Assembly (NCBI GenBank): GCA_030833685.1
Contig: JAURGS010000044.1
Span: 1-13,420, forward strand
Direction of reading: 5' to 3'
Length of the DNA: 13,420 bases
DNA from: Rhodoferax sp.
GTDB lineage: Bacteria; Pseudomonadota; Gammaproteobacteria; Burkholderiales; Burkholderiaceae_C
The position numbers were made by a program, and so were the translations under genes. Shown here in pieces: positions 7,324-13,420 of the stretch. Below the pieces are notes generated by a model. It saw nothing but the letters and a program-made list of their open reading frames with translations, was not told the origin of the DNA and made no database searches. Position 1 is the first letter of the stretch; every line of letters starts with the position of its first letter.

Positions 7324-7376
7324 TGCACAAAAACAGGGGTTCTGCACAATCAAACCATGGCTACAGGAGGCGCAGC

Positions 7377-7826
7377 ATGAATACACCAACACCATCGACG
7401 ATGCGGGCGCTAGATGACTGCCATCAACAAATGCTGGCGCACCTGGTCAAACTGCACGAACTGCTTGGGTATTTGCGCAGCGGCGCCGACGACGCCCTGG
7501 TTCGCCCCTTGGCTGGCGAGATTGAGGTGTTTTTTTCGGGCACCTCGCGCCAACATCATCTGCAGGAGGAAGCGCAGGTCTTTCCCCCCTTGCTTAAAAG
7601 TGACGACGCTGAGCTGGTCCAGGCGGTGCAAACCCTGCGCCAGGACCACAACTGGCTGGAGCTGAACTGGACCGAGTTAGCACCCATGCTGCGCGCGGTA
7701 GAGCAAGGCGAGGATTGGGTGGACCTGGAGCACCTGAAACATGCGATCGAAGTCTTCACCCAACTCAGCGAGGACCACATCCAGCGGGAAGAGACCTTGA
7801 TTTACCCGCAGGTACGACAACACTAG
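7377..7826 (+). CDS. Hemerythrin-like HHE-domain protein
   Basis: A 149-residue cytoplasmic four-helix protein predicted to bind a non-heme di-iron centre and through it O2 or NO. Candidate iron ligands are His16 and His22, the pair His60/His61 with Glu64/Glu65 (HHLQEE), His91, and His134 with Glu138/Glu139 (DHIQREE), in the order and spacing of the HHE family. The start is set by a strong AGGAGG at 7365-7370, seven bases before the ATG. An upstream in-frame ATG at 7323 lacks such a site and falls in the FNR box. No signal peptide, DNA-binding or other fused domain is present. It diverges from the oxygen-sensitive kor operon, which suggests O2/NO sensing, storage or scavenging, or iron-sulfur cluster protection or repair. 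The exact role is not readable from the sequence. Confidence 0.9.
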   Translation: MNTPTPSTMRALDDCHQQMLAHLVKLHELLGYLRSGADDALVRPLAGEIEVFFSGTSRQHHLQEEAQVFPPLLKSDDAELVQAVQTLRQDHNWLELNWTELAPMLRAVEQGEDWVDLEHLKHAIEVFTQLSEDHIQREETLIYPQVRQH

Positions 7827-7841
7827 TTATTGTCAAGCGGC

Positions 7842-7860
7842 GCCTGCCAATCCGGCAGGC
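7842..7860. terminator. Perfect hairpin between convergent hemerythrin and SH3b genes
   Basis: GCCTGCC (7842-7848) and GGCAGGC (7854-7860) form a 7-bp perfect GC-rich stem with a 5-nt AATCC loop. It is 15 bp past the hemerythrin stop and 14 bp past the SH3b-gene stop on the other strand. The placement suits a bidirectional terminator. A T-tract is missing on both sides, so it may act with Rho or mainly protect 3' ends. Confidence 0.5.
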
Positions 7861-7874
7861 CTGGCCCTTGTGGC

Positions 7875-8327
7875 CTACCAGCCCCAGACCAGGGGCTTGT
7901 AGATCCAGCCCTGGGTGCCGCTTTGCCGTTGTACGCGCACCCACGATTTTTTTCGCTCCAGTGTGCGCAAAACCTCACCGTATTGCACCTTGCCCCGAAC
8001 CTGGCTGCGGGTGCTTGGCGCGCTCCTGACGTTGGCCACGGTTGCGCGCACGATCACATGGGCTTTTTTACTCACCAGCGGCCGATAGACCCAGCCCAGG
8101 TCCCCTTCGAAATCTTTCACCTTCAGCCATTGCCCCTTGCGATCCAGCACCTGCAGGGGAAACCCTTGGGCTAAAGCCCACAGGATCGGTTTGTCCGTGC
8201 CGGCACCACTGCGCATGTTGAGGATCGGGCGGTCAACGCTGACCATGGTTTGTGCGCCCGCGCTGCCAATGAGCAGCAGTGCTAACAGCACAATCTGTAG
8301 GGCTTGTCGGCAAATGCTTGCGGGCAT
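7875..8327 (-). CDS. Exported protein with two bacterial SH3 (SH3b) domains
   Basis: A 150-residue protein. Residues 1-25 form a signal peptide (MPASICRQ, then a Leu/Ile/Val core, then GSAGA before QT), so it is probably periplasmic. Two SH3b repeats follow: about 29-86, with LNMRSGAGTDKPI and GWVYRPLV, and about 90-148, with ANVRSAPSTRSQV and GWIYKPLV. The NVRSxPS-type strand and the closing GW-Y-x-PLV are the usual SH3b hallmarks. Such domains often bind peptidoglycan or cell-wall peptides, but there is no fused hydrolase here. ATG 8327 is chosen because AGGAGAT lies upstream and the signal peptide begins there; the frame is open 50 codons further, but that part is arginine/proline-rich and not protein-like. 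The gene is 133 bp downstream of the universal stress gene. It is a recognised domain family with unknown specific role. Confidence 0.82.
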   Translation of the reverse strand: MPASICRQALQIVLLALLLIGSAGAQTMVSVDRPILNMRSGAGTDKPILWALAQGFPLQVLDRKGQWLKVKDFEGDLGWVYRPLVSKKAHVIVRATVANVRSAPSTRSQVRGKVQYGEVLRTLERKKSWVRVQRQSGTQGWIYKPLVWGW

Positions 8328-8407
8328 GGCTTGTGGATCTCCTCTTGGTTGGGGCGTGTGCCAGAAGGGGTGGGCGCGCCGGTCAACGCCGGGCGGCGCT
8401 GGCCTTG

Positions 8408-8431
8408 GCGCTGTCAGGCCAGGACAGGCGC
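8408..8431 (-). terminator. Possible stem-loop downstream of the universal stress protein gene
   Basis: CTGTC (8411-8415) pairs with GACAG (8423-8427) around a 7-nt loop. The stem extends by GCG/CGC (8408-8410 with 8429-8431) past one bulged G. It lies 30 bp past the usp stop in the 133-bp gap before the SH3b gene. There is no T-tract, and the region is GC-rich, so chance pairing is likely enough to keep this tentative. Confidence 0.22.
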
Positions 8432-8460
8432 GCGCCAGCGAGCGGGGCCGCGCAGGCCGT

Positions 8461-8919
8461 TTAGGCCGAGTCGCCAATGCCCTGGCAGACCAGCACGGGA
8501 ACGCCAGCGTGCGTGATAAGGCCTGGAATGATGTTGCCTGTGATCAGGCGCATCACCGCATTGCGCCGCTCAGAGGCCACCACAATCAGGTCGCAGTGTC
8601 GAATGCGCGCGGCATCGGCCACGCAGTGTGCATCGTCAACGCCCGAGCCCATGGCTCTGTGGCTGACAATACCCGCGGCCTCTGCAACCGCACTGGCGGC
8701 GTGCAAAACCTTGCCCGCGCTGTCATTGGCTTCACGCTGGAACTCCTCGGGTGATTGCACGGTGACCGGCAGCGCGTCAACCATAGGCAGCACGTAGCGA
8801 GGCAGCACGTAGAAAAACAGGACCTCTGCTTGGTGCGCCCGAGCCATATCGACACCTTGCTTGACCGCCACATCGGTATTGGGCGTGTCATCCACGATGA
8901 CCATGATTCGTTTGTACAT
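8461..8919 (-). CDS. Universal stress protein (UspA family), lacking the ATP-binding glycine motif
   Basis: A single-domain 152-residue Usp. It has the opening strand MYKRIMVIVDDTPNTDVAV at 1-19, the central HCDLIVVASERR at 108-119, and the end strand ITHAGVPVLVCQG at 135-147. In ATP-binding members the loop after the fourth strand reads G-2x-G-9x-G-S/T. Here the equivalent positions are Ala115, Arg118 and Gly128-Asn129, so the first two glycines and the final Ser/Thr are gone. This suggests a non-nucleotide-binding or altered subclass. AGGAGC stands before the ATG at 8919. Family members respond to stress, growth arrest or oxygen limitation; the specific role here is unknown. It is 55 bp downstream of the GGDEF-EAL gene and could be read through from it or driven by its own promoter. 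Confidence 0.9.
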   Translation of the reverse strand: MYKRIMVIVDDTPNTDVAVKQGVDMARAHQAEVLFFYVLPRYVLPMVDALPVTVQSPEEFQREANDSAGKVLHAASAVAEAAGIVSHRAMGSGVDDAHCVADAARIRHCDLIVVASERRNAVMRLITGNIIPGLITHAGVPVLVCQGIGDSA

Positions 8920-8949
8920 GTTTGCTCCTGTCTTGATTTTCTTTGGCTA

Positions 8950-8978
8950 ACCTTAACACACCGCTAGCAAGTTGTCAG
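8950..8978 (-). promoter_or_regulatory. Candidate sigma70-type promoter for the universal stress protein gene
   Basis: On the minus strand, CTGACA (8978-8973) is followed after 17 bp by TAAGGT (8955-8950). This gives 5/6 matches to the -35 consensus and the three most conserved -10 positions. The predicted transcription start near 8943 would leave a leader of about 23 nt containing the AGGAGC ribosome-binding site. The -35 element overlaps the stop codon of the GGDEF-EAL gene. Confidence 0.38.
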
Positions 8979-10732
8979 GCCGCAGCTCGCGCATGGTCTT
9001 GCAAGAAAGCTTCCACCTCAGAGGGGGGAAGCGTTGGCCCGATCGCGTAGCCTTGCAGCCTGTCGCAACCGAACTTGGTCAGGGTCGCTTTCATGGCCTC
9101 GGTTTCCACGAATTCTGCGACTACCTGCAAGTTCATCACTTGCAGCAGCTCAATGAGTTTTCGGATCATCGGTTGCGTGCTGGGTGTTCTTTCCATTTCC
9201 TTGATGAGTGCCCCGTCAAGTTTGACGCCGTTGATCGGGCACTCGCGCAGAAAGGTCAAGGACGATTGACCGGACCCGAAGTCATCCAGAAAGACCGAAG
9301 CGCCAATGTCATGACATTCTTGGATGCTTTGGCGCACCGCGCTGAAAGCCTGGAGATCCTGCACCTCTGAAATATCCAGTATCAAGGCCTCTCCCGGGAA
9401 TGCAGGCCCGTCGTTCAGAATCTTGCGCAGGCCAGCGCCAAAACCTGGGCGTGAAAAATGGTAGGCGCCAATGTTGATGTTGCCAGCCACCTTAAACCCT
9501 TTGGCCCGCCACTGCGAAAACTGTTTGATTGCGTTTTGCAATACCCACTGCCCGACCTCCACACTCAAGGAGTGCTTCTCTAATCCGAGCAGGAAAACCC
9601 TGGGGCTGAGCAGGCCAAGTTCCGGGTGTCGCCAGCGCAACAAGGCTTCAAGCGCCACGATTTCACCGGTCTGGGCGTCGGCCATAGGGCAGTACATCAG
9701 TTCAAACTGGTCCTCGAGCAGGGCCTGGGCAATCTCTTCATTGCCAATCGGGTTGCCCAGCAGCTCTAAGGGCGCCTGTCCAAAGAACGCGTACTGATTT
9801 TTGCCCGCTTTTTTGGCTGCATACATCGCCTCGTCGGCTTGCTTAATCAGCAGCGCCTGATCGACCTTGACGTGAGGCTCGCGGTTAAAGGTCGAGGTGA
9901 TCATGCGCACCCCAATGCTTGCCGAGACCTGCAGGTTGGTGTCGCCATACATGACGGGCTTGGCCAGCACTTGCAGCAGGCGCTCGAGCATCGGAAGCAC
10001 CGCCGTTTCGCCCTCGAGATTGTTGATGATGACCACGAACTCGTCGCCACCAAAGCGCGCCACCGTGTCGCCTTCGCGCAGGCAGTCCTGGATGCGTTGA
10101 CTCAGGCGCACCAGCAGCTGATCCCCTGCGGCATGGCCGTGCTGGTCGTTGATCAGCTTAAAACCGTCGAGGTCGATGAACAGCAGCGCCAGGGGAAGCC
10201 GATTTCGACGCGCCAGGCTCACCGCCACTTCCAGCCTGTCGTCGAGTGTGGCCCGGTTGGGCAACTTGGTCAGCGGATCGCTGGTTGCTGAGACTTGGAG
10301 CTCAAGATTTTTGTTTTCAATGAGTTTGCGCAGTCGCTGCCCATCGATGATGTTGCGCAGGCGCAGTTTGACAACCTCGATGCGAAACGGCTTGTTGATG
10401 AAATCGGCCGCGCCGAGCAGCAAGCCCTTGGCTTCGTTGGCGGGGTCTGCCAGAGCAGTCGAAAACACGACAGGGATGTCCCGCAGTTCTTTGTTGGACT
10501 TCAGTTGCCGGCAAACCTCATGCCCGTCCATGCCTGGCATAGAAATATCGAGCATGATGACGTCGGGCTTGGTCGAGGCAGCCAGCTTCAGGCCTTGTTC
10601 GCCGGAGGTGGCCATGATGATGTCGTACTCGTCAGACAAGGAGGCCAACAAAACCTTCAGGTTGGCAGGCACGTCGTCGATGATCAGCACTTTTGGTGTG
10701 GCCAGCAACTCGGAGGAGTCAAAGGAATTCAT
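8975..10732 (-). CDS. Response regulator with GGDEF and EAL domains (cyclic-di-GMP turnover)
   Basis: A 585-residue cytoplasmic regulator. The receiver domain (about 13-130) has acidic pair Asp19/Asp20, phospho-acceptor Asp62 in MLDISMPGMDG, and Lys114. The GGDEF domain (about 148-318) keeps RFGGDEF (catalytic motif 228-232) and the inhibitory I-site R-x-x-D (219-222), so diguanylate cyclase activity with product feedback is likely. The EAL domain (about 330-580) keeps EALLR (362-366), DDFG (483-486) and K-x-D (504-506). However, the usual YQP is YCP (Cys348), the metal-ligand motif E-[IL]-T-E is DISE (453-456), and AEGVE is AEFVE (539-543), so phosphodiesterase activity is doubtful. The start overlaps the stop of the hybrid kinase gene by ATGA and has no clear ribosome-binding site, which points to coupled translation. 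Phosphorylation by that kinase is inferred from the operon. Confidence 0.93.
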   Translation of the reverse strand: MNSFDSSELLATPKVLIIDDVPANLKVLLASLSDEYDIIMATSGEQGLKLAASTKPDVIMLDISMPGMDGHEVCRQLKSNKELRDIPVVFSTALADPANEAKGLLLGAADFINKPFRIEVVKLRLRNIIDGQRLRKLIENKNLELQVSATSDPLTKLPNRATLDDRLEVAVSLARRNRLPLALLFIDLDGFKLINDQHGHAAGDQLLVRLSQRIQDCLREGDTVARFGGDEFVVIINNLEGETAVLPMLERLLQVLAKPVMYGDTNLQVSASIGVRMITSTFNREPHVKVDQALLIKQADEAMYAAKKAGKNQYAFFGQAPLELLGNPIGNEEIAQALLEDQFELMYCPMADAQTGEIVALEALLRWRHPELGLLSPRVFLLGLEKHSLSVEVGQWVLQNAIKQFSQWRAKGFKVAGNINIGAYHFSRPGFGAGLRKILNDGPAFPGEALILDISEVQDLQAFSAVRQSIQECHDIGASVFLDDFGSGQSSLTFLRECPINGVKLDGALIKEMERTPSTQPMIRKLIELLQVMNLQVVAEFVETEAMKATLTKFGCDRLQGYAIGPTLPPSEVEAFLQDHARAAA

Positions 10733-13420
10733 TGAGCCAGGGCGCCAGAGGGCGTCTTGTTTAATGCGGCCATGATCTCACGCAGGTAGTCCAAAACCTT
10801 TTCAAAATCGTAATGGTTAAGGCTTTCCCGGGCCAACTGAAGATGTCTTTGCGCGCCTGCGTTGACCAACAAGTCGTGAAAGTGCTCGAAGGTTTCCACT
10901 GCGTAATACTGTTGCGCTTGCAGCTGAGATTCAAGCCGCCGCCACACCCGACGAAGCTCCAACAGGTCGACCTTGTCGGCTGAAATTTGCACCAGTTTCC
11001 CCGACGGAGCACGGCTAAGAAATTCTGAGAGCTGGGCTACGCTGACCGGCTTGACCAGCACCTCGTCCATGCCGGCTTTCATACAGGCTTCGATATCCGA
11101 GGCAAACGCCGAGGCGGTGACCGCAGCCATCAGGCGAGGTGTCCCTTTCGTACGCGCTTCTTGTTGACGAATCATTTCCGCCACAGCCAGACCACCGATA
11201 ACGGGCATGTCCAGGTCGATTAACAGCACAGTGGCGCTTTCGCCAGCGGCAATGGCATCTAAGCCAGCTTGTCCGTCCTCAAACATCACCGCCTCGGCGC
11301 CCAGACTCTCGAGCATCTTTGCCAGCAGTTGACGCATGACCTGGTTATCCTCCAACACCATGACACGCAGGCCTTGAGCCACTGATGCCAAATCGGGCGA
11401 GGTTTTGCGCCTTGCCGCCGGGCTTTCATCGACCTCGGTGTCCACCGAAGCCGTTAGGGTGAAAGAGAACCGGGCCCCAGATCCTGGGGTGCTCGATACC
11501 GCCGCCTCGCCACCCATGCGTGTGGCCATAGCCTTGACGATGGACAGCCCCAAGCCGGTGGAGCCATTGTTGCTGCTGGTCTTGTGGTCAAGCTGCGAAA
11601 ACGGCAAAAAAAGCTTCTCTTGTTGAGCTGCAGAAACGCCGGGCCCTGTATCGATAACGGCAAACTCCAGCTCGGCAATGTCATTTTCGCGACGCAACTC
11701 TTTGCCCTCAATGCGAACGCCGCCCTCTGTGGTGAACTTGACCGCATTGCCCACCAGGTTGGACAACATTTGCGTCAGCCGCTGCGCGTCGAGCCGATAA
11801 CGGGCCGACGGACCGATCCAATCATGGCTTAGTGAGAGTTTTTTGATTTCGGCGTTGGACGCAAACAGCTGCGCCACTGAGCGGCAGATGTCGCGTGGAT
11901 CGACGGGGGACAAATCCAGATCGACTTTGCCCGACTCGATTTTGGCCAGGTCCAACACCTGATTGAGCAGTTGTAGCAACACTTGGCCGGAATCCAGAAT
12001 GGTCTGCGCGTAGTCCACCCGCTTTTCCTGACTTATTTCTGGTCCAGCCAGGATTTGTGCCATCCCCAAAATGCCATTCAATGGGGTTCGGATCTCATGG
12101 CTCATCGAGGCCAGAAAGGCAGATTTGGCGTCGCTGGATTGTTTGGCCAGGCGAATGGCTTTGTACTGCTCGGTTGCGTCGCGGGCATAGACCAGCGTGA
12201 GCCCGCTATCGCTGCCCTGCTGTGCGAGTTCAACCCAGTTGTCATCGTCCAGCGCCAGTATTTCACTGCTGCGATCCTGTCGATAACACGCCAATCGCTC
12301 GGCAAGCCAGTCTTCTGCGCTTTGAGCACCTAATTTGAACTGGCCAACCCCAAGGCCAAAACGCAAGAACTCTGTAAAGCTTGTCTTCTCGTGTAAAACC
12401 GGCGCTGAGGCACGAAACAGCTTGCGAAAAGCAGGGTTGGTGAATACGAGTTCGTCGCGCTCATCGAAGACGGCAAAAGCGATCATGTCGCTGCCCACGG
12501 CGCGCACGGCCATTTTGGCAAGTTCATGTTCCTGCTGGCTGGTGCTGACCTCGCCGCTTCGGTCCTGGGCAATCACCCAATAGGCGCGGCTTGCGTCATC
12601 GAGCCCTACGGTTGATGCAAACAGCCGAACCTCCACTGTTTTGCCGTCAGCGCGCTTGAACTCGGCCAGTTTTGCGTTGAGTGTTTGTTCAATTTCAAGC
12701 CTGTGCCAAACAGAAAGCTCTTCGGCTGGGCCGCTATTCAAGCAAATCGACCGAAAGTCCAGCCCAATGCACGCATTCCCGACGTAGCCCAGCATTTGCG
12801 CGGCAGCGGTGTTGGCCTGGATAACGTGGCCGGTCTGATCTAGCTTGAGGACGGGCAAAGGCGTGGTGTTGGCAAGTTCCCTGGCTACCCGCTCTTTCTG
12901 GACCAGGTCTTGTTGGGCCAAAACGGCGTCGCTGACGTTCTTGCCAGCAATCTTGAGCACGGATTGGGACAGGCTGCCCTCTAATTTCAACAACTCCAGG
13001 GTGTAGCGGATCACTGTTTTTTTCTCTGTGCCCGCGCCAGGTCGCTCGATGTCCACCTGTTGTCTTTCGCCTTCAAGGGCCTGGGGCACTAGTTGAACGA
13101 CCTCTGGTGCTAACACACGGTCAATTTGTGTGTTGATCAAGGAGCGGCCACTTCTTTGGGGTGTGCGCAAAAACGCGCGATTGCCCAGCAAGCAACGCAA
13201 GTCCGTGGACCAAAGACTCAGCTCAGAATCGTCCGCCTCGAAGCTGGCAACTGCCGCCGCAGCCTTTTGATTGGTCCACGGTTTTTTTTGCAGGTTTTCA
13301 ACCAGGCACATCCATGCAAGCTCACCCGCTAGGCGAACACGCACCACAGACAAACCAATTTCCCGCACCGACCCATTGGGTAAGCGTGCGAGTGTTTCCA
13401 AACTGCCCTCTTGGCTGGTG
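10729..13420 (-). CDS. Multi-PAS hybrid sensor histidine kinase with C-terminal receiver (5' end outside window)
   Basis: The frame is open to the window edge; a TTG at 13401 is in frame, but codons upstream continue a PAS-like sequence, so the gene is cut at its 5' end. Numbered from that TTG: tail of one PAS domain (1-40); a second PAS-like region (about 55-160); PAS at about 175-285 (VLKLDQTGHVIQAN); PAS at about 300-410 (FAVFDERDELVFTN); HisKA with phospho-His435 in SHEIRTPLNG; HATPase with N-box Asn548/Asn552, DTGPG (584-588) and STGLGLS (614-620); receiver (about 678-795) with Asp685, phospho-acceptor Asp729, Thr762 and Lys784. A helical tail (about 810-880) has no HPt histidine motif. 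No membrane segment is visible in this part. It is the first of a two-gene operon with the GGDEF-EAL regulator, its likely partner. The signal sensed is unknown. Confidence 0.92.
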   Translation of the reverse strand, partial: TSQEGSLETLARLPNGSVREIGLSVVRVRLAGELAWMCLVENLQKKPWTNQKAAAAVASFEADDSELSLWSTDLRCLLGNRAFLRTPQRSGRSLINTQIDRVLAPEVVQLVPQALEGERQQVDIERPGAGTEKKTVIRYTLELLKLEGSLSQSVLKIAGKNVSDAVLAQQDLVQKERVARELANTTPLPVLKLDQTGHVIQANTAAAQMLGYVGNACIGLDFRSICLNSGPAEELSVWHRLEIEQTLNAKLAEFKRADGKTVEVRLFASTVGLDDASRAYWVIAQDRSGEVSTSQQEHELAKMAVRAVGSDMIAFAVFDERDELVFTNPAFRKLFRASAPVLHEKTSFTEFLRFGLGVGQFKLGAQSAEDWLAERLACYRQDRSSEILALDDDNWVELAQQGSDSGLTLVYARDATEQYKAIRLAKQSSDAKSAFLASMSHEIRTPLNGILGMAQILAGPEISQEKRVDYAQTILDSGQVLLQLLNQVLDLAKIESGKVDLDLSPVDPRDICRSVAQLFASNAEIKKLSLSHDWIGPSARYRLDAQRLTQMLSNLVGNAVKFTTEGGVRIEGKELRRENDIAELEFAVIDTGPGVSAAQQEKLFLPFSQLDHKTSSNNGSTGLGLSIVKAMATRMGGEAAVSSTPGSGARFSFTLTASVDTEVDESPAARRKTSPDLASVAQGLRVMVLEDNQVMRQLLAKMLESLGAEAVMFEDGQAGLDAIAAGESATVLLIDLDMPVIGGLAVAEMIRQQEARTKGTPRLMAAVTASAFASDIEACMKAGMDEVLVKPVSVAQLSEFLSRAPSGKLVQISADKVDLLELRRVWRRLESQLQAQQYYAVETFEHFHDLLVNAGAQRHLQLARESLNHYDFEKVLDYLREIMAALNKTPSGALAQ

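Noticed and set aside
7310..7338. TTGACA on the plus strand read as a sigma70 -35 for the hemerythrin gene
   Set aside because: No acceptable -10 follows at 16-18 bp; the hexamer is explained better as one arm of the FNR-type palindrome.
8427..8436. GGCGCGCGCC palindrome
   Set aside because: A simple GC alternation in a very GC-rich gap, most likely chance.
8328..8477. N-terminal extension of the SH3b protein by 50 codons
   Set aside because: It would place an Arg/Pro-rich stretch before a good signal peptide and overlap the usp stop; the ATG at 8327 has its own AGGAGAT.

Overview
The window (about 59-60% GC by eye) reads as chromosomal DNA of a betaproteobacterium. A Burkholderiales/Comamonadaceae relative such as Rhodoferax is my best inference, from the gene repertoire and protein style; I had no database to confirm it. 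There are ten protein-coding genes, two of them cut by the window edges. I saw no mobile element, CRISPR array, tRNA or rRNA.

Layout. (1) 1-1903: the N-terminal part of a TRAP-transporter periplasmic binding protein (dctP, minus strand) diverges from a 6-phosphofructokinase gene (plus strand) across a 270-bp intergenic region that holds a TAGGG-ATTA-CCCTA palindrome. (2) 1974-7177: a tight minus-strand operon, korC-korA-korB-CBS. It encodes a GltD-like FAD/NAD(P)H oxidoreductase with ferredoxin-type clusters, the fused gamma-alpha and the beta subunits of a thiamine-pyrophosphate 2-oxoacid:ferredoxin oxidoreductase, and a two-CBS-domain protein. korC/korA and korA/korB each overlap by ATGA. 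(3) 7377-7826: a hemerythrin-like protein transcribed divergently from the kor operon. The shared upstream region contains a perfect FNR/Anr-type palindrome, TTGAC-N4-GTCAA. (4) 7875-8919: a secreted tandem-SH3b protein and a universal stress protein, both minus strand. (5) 8975-13420: a two-gene signalling operon (minus strand) with a multi-PAS hybrid sensor histidine kinase, truncated by the window end, overlapping by ATGA a response regulator with GGDEF and EAL domains.

How the parts fit. The most coherent unit is the kor operon with the hemerythrin gene. The subunit set matches a three-subunit 2-oxoacid:NADP+ oxidoreductase such as that described from the aromatic-degrading denitrifier Azoarcus evansii, where the enzyme couples 2-oxoglutarate oxidation to NADP+ and low-potential ferredoxin. 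Such enzymes are oxygen-sensitive, so a divergent O2/NO-binding hemerythrin and an FNR-family site between them suggest a module for low-oxygen or anaerobic growth. The hybrid kinase and GGDEF-EAL regulator probably form a phosphorelay that sets cyclic-di-GMP levels, but several EAL motifs are altered. The phosphofructokinase has the Gly/Lys active-site pair that fits ATP rather than pyrophosphate as donor.

Nothing here is a clearly new system. The points most worth a second look are the FNR-box/hemerythrin/kor arrangement, the alternative korC start, the divergent EAL motifs, and the universal stress protein without its nucleotide-binding glycines.
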